Shown in pieces: positions 1 to 6,765 of a DNA stretch of 10,202 nucleotides. Every line of letters starts with the position of its first letter. Position 1 is the stretch's first letter. The stretch is from Prolixibacteraceae bacterium (GTDB taxonomy: Bacteria; Bacteroidota; Bacteroidia; Bacteroidales; Prolixibacteraceae): NCBI GenBank assembly GCA_003450125.1, contig DMFR01000176.1, positions 2,941-13,142 on the forward strand, given 5' to 3'. A program made the position numbers and the translations under genes. A model generated the notes under the pieces. It had not been told where the DNA came from and searched no databases. It saw only the letters and a program-made list of their open reading frames with translations.

Positions 1-612
1 GGTATGTATAGTTCCCCCGATATTACCATTCAGAATTTCTGGAACGATGGTACAGGTCATATCTCCTGTGCCTTTCAGGCCTTTGGGGATCAGCAAAGGG
101 GCTACTTTTATGCCAACCAGCTGGATCCACTGCTGGTCAGTCAACTGATCGGAACTGAAACCACCCACGGCATGCCCTATACCTTGAATACCCAAGGCTA
201 TGCAGGCGTAAATACCTCTGTAGCTGTGGCTTCTTCCTCCGCCTGGTATATCCTGGCCAAGAATGGCTGTAACCCTTTCTTATCTGAAAACTTTAAAGAC
301 AATCTTACCAATTCTGATTATAGCCTTGAAAATAACTCGTCCAAATTGAAGGTATTTCCCAATCCATTTACCACTACAGTTACCATCAATTATCAGTCAG
401 GCTGCAATTCAAAAACCCTTCTAAATATCTTTGATAGTGAAGGACAGAAAGTTAAAACCATCGAAAATGCAACTTCTCAAGATGGGAATTACACCTTTAC
501 ATGGGATGGGACAGCCTTTCAAGGTAAGAAAGTGAATACTGGTATCTACCTTGTTCAGCTGTTATCAGGTCAGCACATTGAAAATGCCCGCGTTCTGTAT
601 ATCAAAAAATAA
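1..612 (+). CDS. C-terminal part of a secreted protein with a type IX secretion (T9SS type A) sorting domain; probably a carbohydrate-active enzyme
   Basis: The reading frame is open from the first base, so the gene starts upstream of the window; the ATG at position 4 is probably internal. Counting from it, residues about 114-202 form a T9SS type A sorting domain: the opening KVFPNPF, beta strands with NIFDSEGQ, then NTGIYLVQL and a basic end (YIKK). Such domains direct export through the Por system of Bacteroidota and are usually cleaved off at the cell surface. Residues about 12-92 (WNDGTGHISCAFQAFGD, HGMPYTLNT, SSAWYILAKNGCNPF) resemble the last helical hairpins of (alpha/alpha) barrel glycosidase-like proteins, where a Trp-rich segment and a closing NPF are common. 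That assignment is from pattern only; the catalytic part is not in the window and the substrate is unknown. The sorting domain call is firm. Confidence 0.85.
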   Translation, partial: GMYSSPDITIQNFWNDGTGHISCAFQAFGDQQRGYFYANQLDPLLVSQLIGTETTHGMPYTLNTQGYAGVNTSVAVASSSAWYILAKNGCNPFLSENFKDNLTNSDYSLENNSSKLKVFPNPFTTTVTINYQSGCNSKTLLNIFDSEGQKVKTIENATSQDGNYTFTWDGTAFQGKKVNTGIYLVQLLSGQHIENARVLYIKK

Positions 613-755
613 TTTAAATTTTAATTGAAATATTCATTTTGCTGAATAAACTAAATTCGCTAACTTAGTATATTCATGAGCGATAGCATCCATTCTTTCA
701 ATAAGAGAATCTGCATAATTTACGGGAATAATCAATTAACTAAATTAATTTTCGT
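613..755. other. AT-rich intergenic region upstream of norZ
   Basis: This 143-bp spacer must hold the end of the upstream transcript and the norZ promoter. I found no convincing Bacteroidota promoter (TTTG, about 19 bp, then TAnnTTTG); the nearest -7 match is TCATTTTG at 634-641 without a good -33 partner. CTAACTTAG at 660-668 is a short dyad nested within TCGCT (657-661) and AGCGA (679-683), so a regulator site there is possible but weak. No clear FNR/HcpR-type dyad and no Shine-Dalgarno sequence precede the norZ ATG. Confidence 0.35.
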
Positions 756-3044
756 ATGCAAAATTCAATCGAAAGTTCAACCCATCCCCATTCTTCCTTT
801 TGGTGGAAAAGAGGATTAGCCCTGATCCTTATCCTCGAATTTTCCGTCCTTATCTGGGTAACTACAGGCAGTTACTACAGGAAATCAAAGCCTCCAATCC
901 CTGAACAGGTGGTTGACAATATGGGTCAAGTGGTATTCACCGGAACCGACATCCTCAATGGACAACAGGTCTTCCTGAAGAGGGCCCTGATGAATAACGG
1001 AACTTTATGGGGGCATGGTGCGTATTTGGGGCCTGATTTTTCTGCCCAATATCTGCACAATCTTGCCCTCGATGTCAGGAATTATATTGCTGTTCAAAAG
1101 TACAATACTGTCTATGCAGAGCTTGCCCCGGAACAGAAAGAATCAATGATAAGTTTAACACATGACTTTTTGGCCAACAATCGTTACAATGCAGGCAATC
1201 AACACCTCTTGTTCACCGATCCCGAAACCAAATCGTTTAAAGATCAGATTTCCTATTGGAATGATTATTTCCAAAAATCTCCTTCAAACCGTGGATTGCC
1301 CTCTACATTGATTGTAGACCAGGAAGAATTAAGGCAGTTGACTTCCTTTTTTGCCTGGGCTGCCTGGGTAACTACTGCAAACGCCCCGGGCAGGAACTAC
1401 TCCTATACCAATAACTTTCCATATGAGCCCCTGATCGGAAATGGTCCTTCAAGTGCGGCTATTCTATGGAGCGGCCTTAGCCTCATATTCCTGCTGGCAG
1501 GCACGGGCCTTATCCTGTTTCTCTTTGGCCGCTTTCATTATCTTGGCTGGCATGGGGTATTGGACTTGGGACCTCCTCAAATGATACCGGGTAATCCAAC
1601 TGCCATTGAACGGGCATCCATCAAGTTTTTTGTGGTTGTTGTTTTCATCCTCTTGTTTCAGACTTTTGCCGGTGCGGCAATGACTCATTATTTTGTCGAA
1701 CCCGAAGGCTTTTACGGTTTTAAACTATCTTCATTACTTCCATCCAACGTTCTGCGCTCCTGGCATCTGCAGTCTGCTATTTTATGGATTGCCACAGCCT
1801 ATATCGGTGGAGGCCTGTTTGTTTCATCACTGCTCTCCAAACGGCAACCCAAGGGACAGGTGGCCTTGATCAATTTTCTCTTCGTAGCCCTTGCCATTCT
1901 GCTTGTTGGAAGCCTTTTGGGTGAATATATGGGAGTTAAGAATTTGTTGAAAGATGTATGGTTTTGGTTGGGAAACCAAGGCTGGGAATACCTTGAAATA
2001 GGTCGTGGCTGGCAGTTTCTAATGGCTATTGGCCTAATACTATGGGCTTTCTTGCTTTTCCGAACCGTCAGACCTACCAAAAGTGAACCCGACGACCGGG
2101 AATTGAAGACCATCTTCATGTTGGCAGCTTTTTCAATTCCATTTTTTTATCTTCCTGCTTTCTTCTTCGGGTCTTCGACCAATTTCTCCACCGTTGACAC
2201 CTGGCGCTTCTGGATCATCCATCTTTGGGTAGAAGGTTTTTTTGAGGTATTCGCCACGGTCATGGTAGCCATCATGTTTTACAAATTAGGACTTGTTGCC
2301 AGGCAAACTGCTACCCGTATCATTTACCTCGATGCTGTTTTGTTCCTGGGAGCCGGTATTTTAGGAACCGGGCACCATTGGTACTGGAATGGCCAGACAA
2401 CCGCTTCTATGGCCATTTCTGCCTGCTTTTCGGCATTGGAAGTCGTGCCATTAATTCTGCTTACCCTTGAAGCTTCAGACTTTGAAAGATTGATGCGCAA
2501 AAGGACCGATGAAAATGGAAACAAGATCGACTTTCCCCACAAATGGACCTTTTATTTTCTGATCGCCGTTGGAGTATGGAATTTTATTGGTGCCGGAATA
2601 TTTGGCTTTCTGATCAATCTTCCAGTGATCAGTTATTATGAAACAGGGACAAACCTTACGCCCAACCACGGCCATGCAGCCTTGATGGGAGTATTTGGGA
2701 TGCTTGGAATAGCTTTTCTTATTTTCGCCATCAGGCAGGTCTCTACGGCTGAAAACTGGAGACGCATTGAAAAATATGTGAAAATATCCTTTTGGGGCCT
2801 GAATCTCGGTCTTGCCGGAATGGTCATTTTACAGTTGTTTCCCAGCGGGGTCTTGCAATTACTGGATGTAATCAACAATGGATACTGGCACGCCCGCAGC
2901 CTTGAATTCTCCGGTCAGCCGCACATGATTAACCTGGCCTGGATGAGATTGCCAGCTGACGTCACCTTTATGGTAGTGGGTGTAATCCCACTTTTGATCG
3001 CTGTGATAATGACATATTTCAACATGCGGAAAGCTCAAAAATAA
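756..3044 (+). CDS. norZ: Quinol-dependent nitric oxide reductase, single-subunit (qNOR)
   Basis: Reduces 2 NO to N2O in the cytoplasmic membrane, taking electrons from quinol. At 762 residues it has the length of the fused qNOR form: a first membrane helix (about 18-37), a periplasmic NorC-like domain (about 40-230), then the many-helix NorB core. The fused domain has no CxxCH haem c motif, and the only cysteine in the protein is at 557, as expected for quinol rather than cytochrome c as donor. Visible ligands: H337 (SWHLQ, haem b), H489 with E493 (HLWVEG) and H540/H541 (GTGHHW) for the non-haem iron site, E562, then H638 (haem b3) and H640 (haem b) in NHGH. The spacings H489-H540 (51) and H541-E562 (21) equal those of cytochrome-c-type NorB. 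It stands alone, so NO detoxification is as likely as respiration. Start chosen at the ATG before the hydrophilic N-terminus; no Shine-Dalgarno is seen. Confidence 0.96.
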   Translation: MQNSIESSTHPHSSFWWKRGLALILILEFSVLIWVTTGSYYRKSKPPIPEQVVDNMGQVVFTGTDILNGQQVFLKRALMNNGTLWGHGAYLGPDFSAQYLHNLALDVRNYIAVQKYNTVYAELAPEQKESMISLTHDFLANNRYNAGNQHLLFTDPETKSFKDQISYWNDYFQKSPSNRGLPSTLIVDQEELRQLTSFFAWAAWVTTANAPGRNYSYTNNFPYEPLIGNGPSSAAILWSGLSLIFLLAGTGLILFLFGRFHYLGWHGVLDLGPPQMIPGNPTAIERASIKFFVVVVFILLFQTFAGAAMTHYFVEPEGFYGFKLSSLLPSNVLRSWHLQSAILWIATAYIGGGLFVSSLLSKRQPKGQVALINFLFVALAILLVGSLLGEYMGVKNLLKDVWFWLGNQGWEYLEIGRGWQFLMAIGLILWAFLLFRTVRPTKSEPDDRELKTIFMLAAFSIPFFYLPAFFFGSSTNFSTVDTWRFWIIHLWVEGFFEVFATVMVAIMFYKLGLVARQTATRIIYLDAVLFLGAGILGTGHHWYWNGQTTASMAISACFSALEVVPLILLTLEASDFERLMRKRTDENGNKIDFPHKWTFYFLIAVGVWNFIGAGIFGFLINLPVISYYETGTNLTPNHGHAALMGVFGMLGIAFLIFAIRQVSTAENWRRIEKYVKISFWGLNLGLAGMVILQLFPSGVLQLLDVINNGYWHARSLEFSGQPHMINLAWMRLPADVTFMVVGVIPLLIAVIMTYFNMRKAQK

Positions 3045-3055
3045 CAAGAGATCCA

Positions 3056-3071
3056 GCGTTTTTTAAAACGC
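3056..3071. repeat. Perfect short inverted repeat just after norZ
   Basis: GCGTTTT (3056-3062) and AAAACGC (3065-3071) are separated by two bases, 12 bp after the norZ stop. It could act as a transcript-end hairpin for norZ, but the loop would be minimal and no T-run follows, so it is not called a terminator. It also shares the AACGCGG word with the element starting at 3161. Confidence 0.5.
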
Positions 3072-3160
3072 GGAAGTATTTCATAAAGTAATTGGAACTT
3101 TTTATTGTCGTATTTCAAATCAGCGGAATGCCGATAAAACAATTTTAATTCATATCAAAT

Positions 3161-3322
3161 AATAGAACGCGGATTTAACGCGGATTTGCTCCCGGCAAGT
3201 CGGGACGGATAAAAAAAGCCGCAAAGAATTGGGACTTTCAATAGCCCGTGTTAAAGATCCGGATACGAAGTATCATAAATCCGTTTTCAATCCACTAAAA
3301 CCGTGTAGATCCGCGTTCTATT
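3161..3322. repeat. ~162-bp inverted-repeat (MITE-like) intergenic element
   Basis: The ends are a perfect 14-bp inverted repeat: AATAGAACGCGGAT at 3161-3174 and ATCCGCGTTCTATT at 3309-3322. On the left the AACGCGGAT word is repeated at once (3166-3174 and 3177-3185, period 11). Inside are two further hairpins: TCCCG/CGGGA (3190-3194, 3201-3205) and GATAC-GAA-GTATC (3262-3274). On the right, related words run ATCCGTTTT, CAATCC, ACCGTG, ATCCGCG. No credible ORF lies inside and no flanking target duplication is evident. It sits between the convergent ends of norZ and the AHSA1 gene, its right end only 6 bp past the stop codon of the latter. It could be a non-autonomous mobile element or a bidirectional terminator-like structure; a similar partial sequence begins at 10181. 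Confidence 0.7.
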
Positions 3323-3328
3323 TTCTTT

Positions 3329-3811
3329 TTATTCCATATAGCGGGCCAGTTTTTGAAGTGATAACCGCGTTCCAGTTTTGTTGTCCTCTGGTCGGATGCC
3401 AGGGGGAATGTTACTAAATACGATGGTCACCTTTGTTGCATTATCTTTATTTTCAAATAAAACCTCCATGATCATCTCTCCCCATAAAGCCGGATTCTCA
3501 GAATCAAAGGTGATTGCCTGGACAATTCTTTTCGATGGAAAAAGTTCCAGAAACCGTGCTGTATAGCGGTCTTCCTTCCTGGAAGTCTTCCCACGGTCTT
3601 CTTTTTCTGAAGGAGGATAGAAGAGCGACATCTCATATCCTCCGCCTACTTTAAGCTCAAAATGATGAACCTTGCCGGTCATTTCTCCGGGGGCCATCCA
3701 AATGGCCAAAGCTTTAGGATCTGTAAATGCCCGGTACAACTTTTCCGGTGAAGCCTTGATCACTTTCCAGTTTCGCGTTGTCGCATGATCATTTTTCGAT
3801 GCTTTGTCCAT
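3329..3811 (-). CDS. AHSA1/SRPBCC (START-like) domain protein
   Basis: A 160-residue protein that is a single domain of the Activator of Hsp90 ATPase homologue 1-like group in the SRPBCC (Bet v1/START) superfamily, a fold with a deep hydrophobic cavity. Family hallmarks are the opening SPEKLYRAFTDPKALAIWMAP (about 21-41), the GGGYEMSLFY strand (about 56-65), ELFPSKRIVQAITFD (about 89-103), and the last helix ending LQKLARYME. Bacterial members are usually cytoplasmic; the ligand is mostly unknown and a direct chaperone role should not be assumed from the name. I start it at the ATG at 3811; a TTG ten codons upstream (3841) would also be open but adds residues with no family match. It is transcribed towards norZ and away from the ferritin gene, apparently alone. 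Confidence 0.87.
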   Translation of the reverse strand: MDKASKNDHATTRNWKVIKASPEKLYRAFTDPKALAIWMAPGEMTGKVHHFELKVGGGYEMSLFYPPSEKEDRGKTSRKEDRYTARFLELFPSKRIVQAITFDSENPALWGEMIMEVLFENKDNATKVTIVFSNIPPGIRPEDNKTGTRLSLQKLARYME

Positions 3812-4421
3812 TCTGTAAGCCAGGTCAAAAAAATAATTCAATATACAGGTATAACCATCATTCAGGTATTTGGTTTTAGTCCCCTGATGTCTTTTTACTG
3901 TATTCTAAAAAGCCAATATCCCTATATGGATGATACCTTCTTGTTATCTTCTTCGGAGCTCGTACTTCGCTCGTACTAATCTCGTACTTATTTTGTATAT
4001 GTTTTGATATTCAAGCTAAGTATGATTTAAGTATAAATGAGGTAAAAACATAGAGGAGGATAACAAGAGGATACCTCACGTTATAGGACCCTGTTGTTCG
4101 ATAAAACGATAAGAAATTCGGGTGAATAAGATTTTGAAGGTTTAATTGGATCACCTGGCTTGCAAACTAGATAAATTAAAAATAAGGTTAAAATATTCAT
4201 TACCAATGAACAATGAGTGTGTCAATATTGTTTTACCAGAACATTTTTATTAAAAATGCAACTTTGATTGAGGTCATTTTTTGTGCAAAAATTGAGGGTT
4301 TTACTAGCCCCGTTAAACCTTCGTGCGCGAAAAGGGAACAATAAACAGACATTGCATAAATTGATAAATAAGTATGGGGTAGTCAAGGTAACTTGTAAAT
4401 ACAAACTAAAACTAAAATCCG
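3812..4421. other. Long divergent intergenic region between the AHSA1 gene and ferritin
   Basis: About 610 bp without a believable gene. It should contain the promoters of both divergent genes. Its left half holds the palindromic element annotated separately (3931-4075). In the right half I see a hairpin TTCATT-ACC-AATGAA (4196-4210) and a dyad TTTTTG-TG-CAAAAA (4278-4291), either of which could be an operator; the second lies about 130 bp before the ferritin start. CAACTTTG at 4259-4266 is one base from the Bacteroidota -7 consensus, but no good -33 box is placed for it. Short open frames on both strands here have no codon character or family resemblance. No Shine-Dalgarno precedes the ferritin ATG. 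Confidence 0.5.
3931..4075. repeat. Palindromic element with 11-bp periodic direct repeats
   Basis: The outer arms are TCTTGTTATC (3939-3948) and its exact complement GATAACAAGA (4059-4068); extending to 3939-3954 against 4053-4068 gives 14 of 16 matches. Inside the left arm, CTCGTACT occurs three times at exactly 11-bp spacing (3959, 3970, 3981). Inside the right arm, AAGTAT occurs twice at 11-bp spacing (4018, 4029), in a stretch that is a degraded inverse copy of the left array (about 17 of 25 positions by eye). The whole could fold into one long hairpin, or present a helical-turn-phased row of binding sites. It lies 120 bp upstream of the AHSA1 start and about 350 bp upstream of ferritin. 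Confidence 0.65.
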
Positions 4422-4973
4422 ATGAACACAAACAGACTTTCAATGACACTCGCCGCAGCGTTGAATGAGCAAATGACCAAAGAAGCACACGCATCGCAAA
4501 TCTATCTGTCCTATGCCTCATGGGCTGACCTCCAGGGATTTGAAGGCATCGCTAATTTCCTTTTCCGTCATGCGGAGGAGGAACGAAACCACATGATGAA
4601 AATACTGAAATATATTTTGGACCGGGGCGCTGAAGTAAAAGTCACTGCCATTCCTGCCCCTCATCCCAACCCATTGAGCATCAACAATTGTTTTGAAAAA
4701 ATATTTGAGCATGAAGTTGAAAATACCAAGGCCGTTTATAGCCTGGTAAAAATGAGTTTTGAGGAAGATGACTGGTCAACCTGGAATTTTATGCAATGGT
4801 TTGTAAAGGAACAGATTGAAGAAGAAGCCCTTGCCATGAGCTTACTGGATAAGATAAAAATAGCAGGTGGTGAAAAGGTAAGCAATGAAGCATTGTACAC
4901 GTTGGACAGGGACCTGAAAGATGCTCCCGATAGCGTGGAATCACCCCAGGAAGCTACGGCAGAAAAACCGTAA
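4422..4973 (+). CDS. ftnA: Bacterial non-haem ferritin (iron storage)
   Basis: Oxidises Fe(II) at a di-iron centre and stores the mineral in a 24-subunit cytoplasmic shell. The 183-residue sequence is a four-helix ferritin with the ferroxidase residues in place: E21 (TKEAHAS), E54 and H57 (EEERNHM), E98 (HEVENTK), Q131 and E134 (KEQIEEE). All are offset by +4 from E. coli FtnA residues 17, 50, 53, 94, 127 and 130, which supports the chosen ATG; a Met at codon 8 would cut into the first helix. No haem-ligand methionine pattern of bacterioferritin is seen. The C-terminal tail (about 165-183, acidic and polar) extends beyond FtnA. It is the first gene of a plus-strand cluster; its stop is only 5 bp before manA, so co-transcription with sugar-phosphate genes is likely although functionally unexpected. 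Confidence 0.95.
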   Translation: MNTNRLSMTLAAALNEQMTKEAHASQIYLSYASWADLQGFEGIANFLFRHAEEERNHMMKILKYILDRGAEVKVTAIPAPHPNPLSINNCFEKIFEHEVENTKAVYSLVKMSFEEDDWSTWNFMQWFVKEQIEEEALAMSLLDKIKIAGGEKVSNEALYTLDRDLKDAPDSVESPQEATAEKP

Positions 4974-4978
4974 ATTAT

Positions 4979-5983
4979 ATGAATCAAATATCCTTATATC
5001 CACTTCGTTTTGAGCCGATCTACCAATACCGGCTATGGGGAGGTCGTCAATTGTCTAATTTGCTGACAACACCTCTTCCCGGAAATGATCCTATCGGGGA
5101 AGCCTGGCTGCTGAGCGACCGGGAAGACCATCAAAGCATTATTGCTGATGGACCCCTTAAAGGTAATGGAATCGGTCAATTGATGAAGTCCCAAGTACTC
5201 AGGAAAGAATTATTGGGAAAATTGGCAGGACGGTTCACACGCTTTCCCTTATTATTAAAGTTTCTTGATGTCCATGAAATGCTTTCGGTTCAGGTGCATC
5301 CTTCAGATAAACATCCTGAATTACTTCCTCCGGGCGAGAGCGGAAAGACTGAAGCTTGGGTAGTATTGGAAGCAGGGCCGAACAGCAGGATTTATGCAGG
5401 TTTAAAACAAGGTACAACAATCGAAACCCTCAGGCAGGCCATCCGGGATGGGGCAGTGGAGGATCAATTGGAAAGCTTTATCCCCAAGCCAGGGAATAGT
5501 GTATTAATAACAGCAGGTACTGCTCATGCCCTGGGGGGTGATGTGGTAGTTTTTGAGATTCAGCAGAACAGCGATGTGACTTTCCGACTGTATGACTGGA
5601 ACCATATAGATCCAAAAACAGGTAAGCCCAGGGAACTACAAGTGGATCAGGCAATGGCCTGTATTGATTATTCTGAAGGAGCAGTAAGTCCGGTGATGCC
5701 GGTAGTTGAAGAGGTAAAGCCTGTGTTGCGGGAACGTATTCTTCATTGTGATTATTTTATCGTTTGGCGGCTAAACGGAGAATTGCAATTTAAGGTTGGC
5801 AAAGCAGATACACCGCATATATTGGCTTGCATCTCAGGTGAGGGACAATTGGAGCACAATGGCAACATGTATGCGATTAACAAAGGGGATGTGATACTTC
5901 TACCAGCTATCGTGGGAGAATGTATATGTCACCCAAACGGCACGATCACTTTGTTGGAAATCTCAATACCGGAAGGAGCATAA
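4979..5983 (+). CDS. manA: Class I mannose-6-phosphate isomerase
   Basis: Zinc enzyme interconverting mannose-6-phosphate and fructose-6-phosphate in the cytoplasm. The 334-residue length matches the short Bacillus-like class I form, made of two cupin-like domains. Zinc ligands are visible as Q105 and H107 (VQVHPSDKHPE), E125 (GKTEAWVVLE) and H183 (AGTAHALGG); their spacing of 2, 18 and 58 residues is that of the family. The catalytic arginine is R203 in VTFRLYDW. The N-terminal LRFEPIYQYRLWGGRQL is the usual start, so the ATG 5 bp after the ferritin stop is used. Downstream, the HAD gene begins 3 bp after its stop. The product is the natural exit to glycolysis for mannose-6-phosphate, and equally the entry to GDP-mannose synthesis; the GH130 neighbour favours catabolism. 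Confidence 0.95.
   Translation: MNQISLYPLRFEPIYQYRLWGGRQLSNLLTTPLPGNDPIGEAWLLSDREDHQSIIADGPLKGNGIGQLMKSQVLRKELLGKLAGRFTRFPLLLKFLDVHEMLSVQVHPSDKHPELLPPGESGKTEAWVVLEAGPNSRIYAGLKQGTTIETLRQAIRDGAVEDQLESFIPKPGNSVLITAGTAHALGGDVVVFEIQQNSDVTFRLYDWNHIDPKTGKPRELQVDQAMACIDYSEGAVSPVMPVVEEVKPVLRERILHCDYFIVWRLNGELQFKVGKADTPHILACISGEGQLEHNGNMYAINKGDVILLPAIVGECICHPNGTITLLEISIPEGA
5972..5979 (+). promoter_or_regulatory. Shine-Dalgarno for the HAD-IIB gene, inside the manA 3' end
   Basis: GGAAGGAG lies within the last codons of manA, about 7 bases before the ATG at 5987. Together with the 3-bp gap this points to coupled translation of manA and the next gene. Confidence 0.6.
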
Positions 5984-5986
5984 GTC

Positions 5987-6733
5987 ATGAAAAAGCTGAT
6001 CGTATTTGATCTTGATGGCACGCTTGCCGTAAGTAAATCTCCACTCGATGAAGAAATGTCAAAGTTGCTTGGAGAGCTTCTGGGTGTTGCAAAGGTATCC
6101 ATTATTTCAGGGGGTAATTGGCCCCAGTTTGAAAAGCAGGTACTCTCGAACCTTCCATCAGATGACAGCAGGAAGAATCTTTTTCTTCTTCCTACCTGCG
6201 GTACAAAGTTTTATAAATATGAATCAGATTGGACTGAACTTTATTCTGAAGACTTCACCAGGGAAGATAAAGAAAAAATAATCAATTCATTTAAGCAGGT
6301 GATGACTTCTACCGGATATAAGGAAAAAAAGGTATGGGGTGATATCATTGAAGATCGAGGAAGCCAAATTACCTTCTCGGCATTGGGGCAGCAGGCTCCC
6401 ATTGAAGAAAAGAAAAAATGGGATCCCGATTTCTCAAGGCGCAAGAAGATGAAAGCGTTACTGGATACCCTTATCCCCGAATTTTCAGTGAGCCTTGGGG
6501 GCACAACTTCTATTGATGTCACCAAACCAGGAATAGACAAGGCTTATGGGATAAGAAAACTTAGAGACACGCTGGGTATTTCGATTCAGGACATGATTTT
6601 TATCGGAGATGCATTGTTCCCGGGAGGGAATGACCATCCTGCTACAGAAACTGGTGTTGTCACCATACAAGTCAGAGATCCACAGGAATCAAAACGGGTG
6701 ATTGAAGCGATCATCGCTTGTTTGGAAGGCTGA
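5987..6733 (+). CDS. HAD-IIB family protein resembling eukaryotic-type (PMM2-like) phosphomannomutase
   Basis: A 248-residue haloacid dehalogenase superfamily protein with a C2B-type cap. Motif I is FDLDGTL with D8 (nucleophile) and D10 (acid/base); motif II is SIISGG (S41); K185 is the motif III lysine; motif IV is GDALFPGGNDHP (D208, D216). The PGGNDH word and the cap segment IEDRGSQITFSALGQ (121-135) align without gaps to animal phosphomannomutase PMM2. However, the arginine of PMM2 that ends this segment (R141, contacts the substrate phosphate) is a glutamine here (Q135), and the KKWDPD segment that follows belongs to bacterial relatives usually labelled only HAD-IIB hydrolase. It may therefore interconvert mannose-1- and mannose-6-phosphate, or be a sugar-phosphate phosphatase. 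Position between manA and GH130 supports the mutase idea. Family is firm, activity is not. Confidence 0.85.
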   Translation: MKKLIVFDLDGTLAVSKSPLDEEMSKLLGELLGVAKVSIISGGNWPQFEKQVLSNLPSDDSRKNLFLLPTCGTKFYKYESDWTELYSEDFTREDKEKIINSFKQVMTSTGYKEKKVWGDIIEDRGSQITFSALGQQAPIEEKKKWDPDFSRRKKMKALLDTLIPEFSVSLGGTTSIDVTKPGIDKAYGIRKLRDTLGISIQDMIFIGDALFPGGNDHPATETGVVTIQVRDPQESKRVIEAIIACLEG

Positions 6734-6752
6734 CGAAATAGATATACCTAAA

Positions 6753-6758
6753 AGGAGG
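6753..6758 (+). promoter_or_regulatory. Perfect Shine-Dalgarno for the GH130 gene
   Basis: AGGAGG stands 7 bases before the ATG at 6766 and fixes that start over the ATG at codon 6. A full anti-SD match is unusual in this window, where norZ, ferritin and transketolase show none, and it suggests the GH130 protein is translated strongly. Confidence 0.75.
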
Positions 6759-6765
6759 ATAACTT

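Noticed and set aside
1464..2878. Several open frames on the minus strand inside norZ
   Set aside because: They mirror the coding strand of a complete, motif-rich qNOR, have no family resemblance and no start signals.
756..3044. Haem-copper cytochrome oxidase subunit I
   Set aside because: E493, E562 and the fused periplasmic N-terminal domain identify qNOR; the Tyr-His crosslink motif of oxidases is absent.
3056..3071. Rho-independent terminator for norZ
   Set aside because: The stem is AT-rich with a two-base gap and no T-run after it; kept only as an inverted repeat.
3229..3417. Short plus-strand frame giving about 62 residues
   Set aside because: It begins inside the inverted-repeat element and runs into the antisense of the AHSA1 gene; composition is not protein-like.
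3809..3841. TTG start at 3841 for the AHSA1 gene
   Set aside because: The ten extra residues do not fit the family N-terminus and the ATG at 3811 is better placed.
4054..4064. AGGAGGATAAC also occurs before the GH130 start (6753-6763), hinting at an element-derived ribosome site
   Set aside because: The shared 11 bp is mostly a generic Shine-Dalgarno sequence and the flanks do not match, so coincidence is likelier.
4268..4468. Small plus-strand frame upstream of and overlapping ferritin
   Set aside because: Basic, low-complexity product from AT-rich DNA with no start signal; not convincing even as a leader peptide.
4222..4521. Minus-strand frame of 99 codons over the ferritin start
   Set aside because: It overlaps the conserved ferritin N-terminus and has no recognisable domain or codon character.
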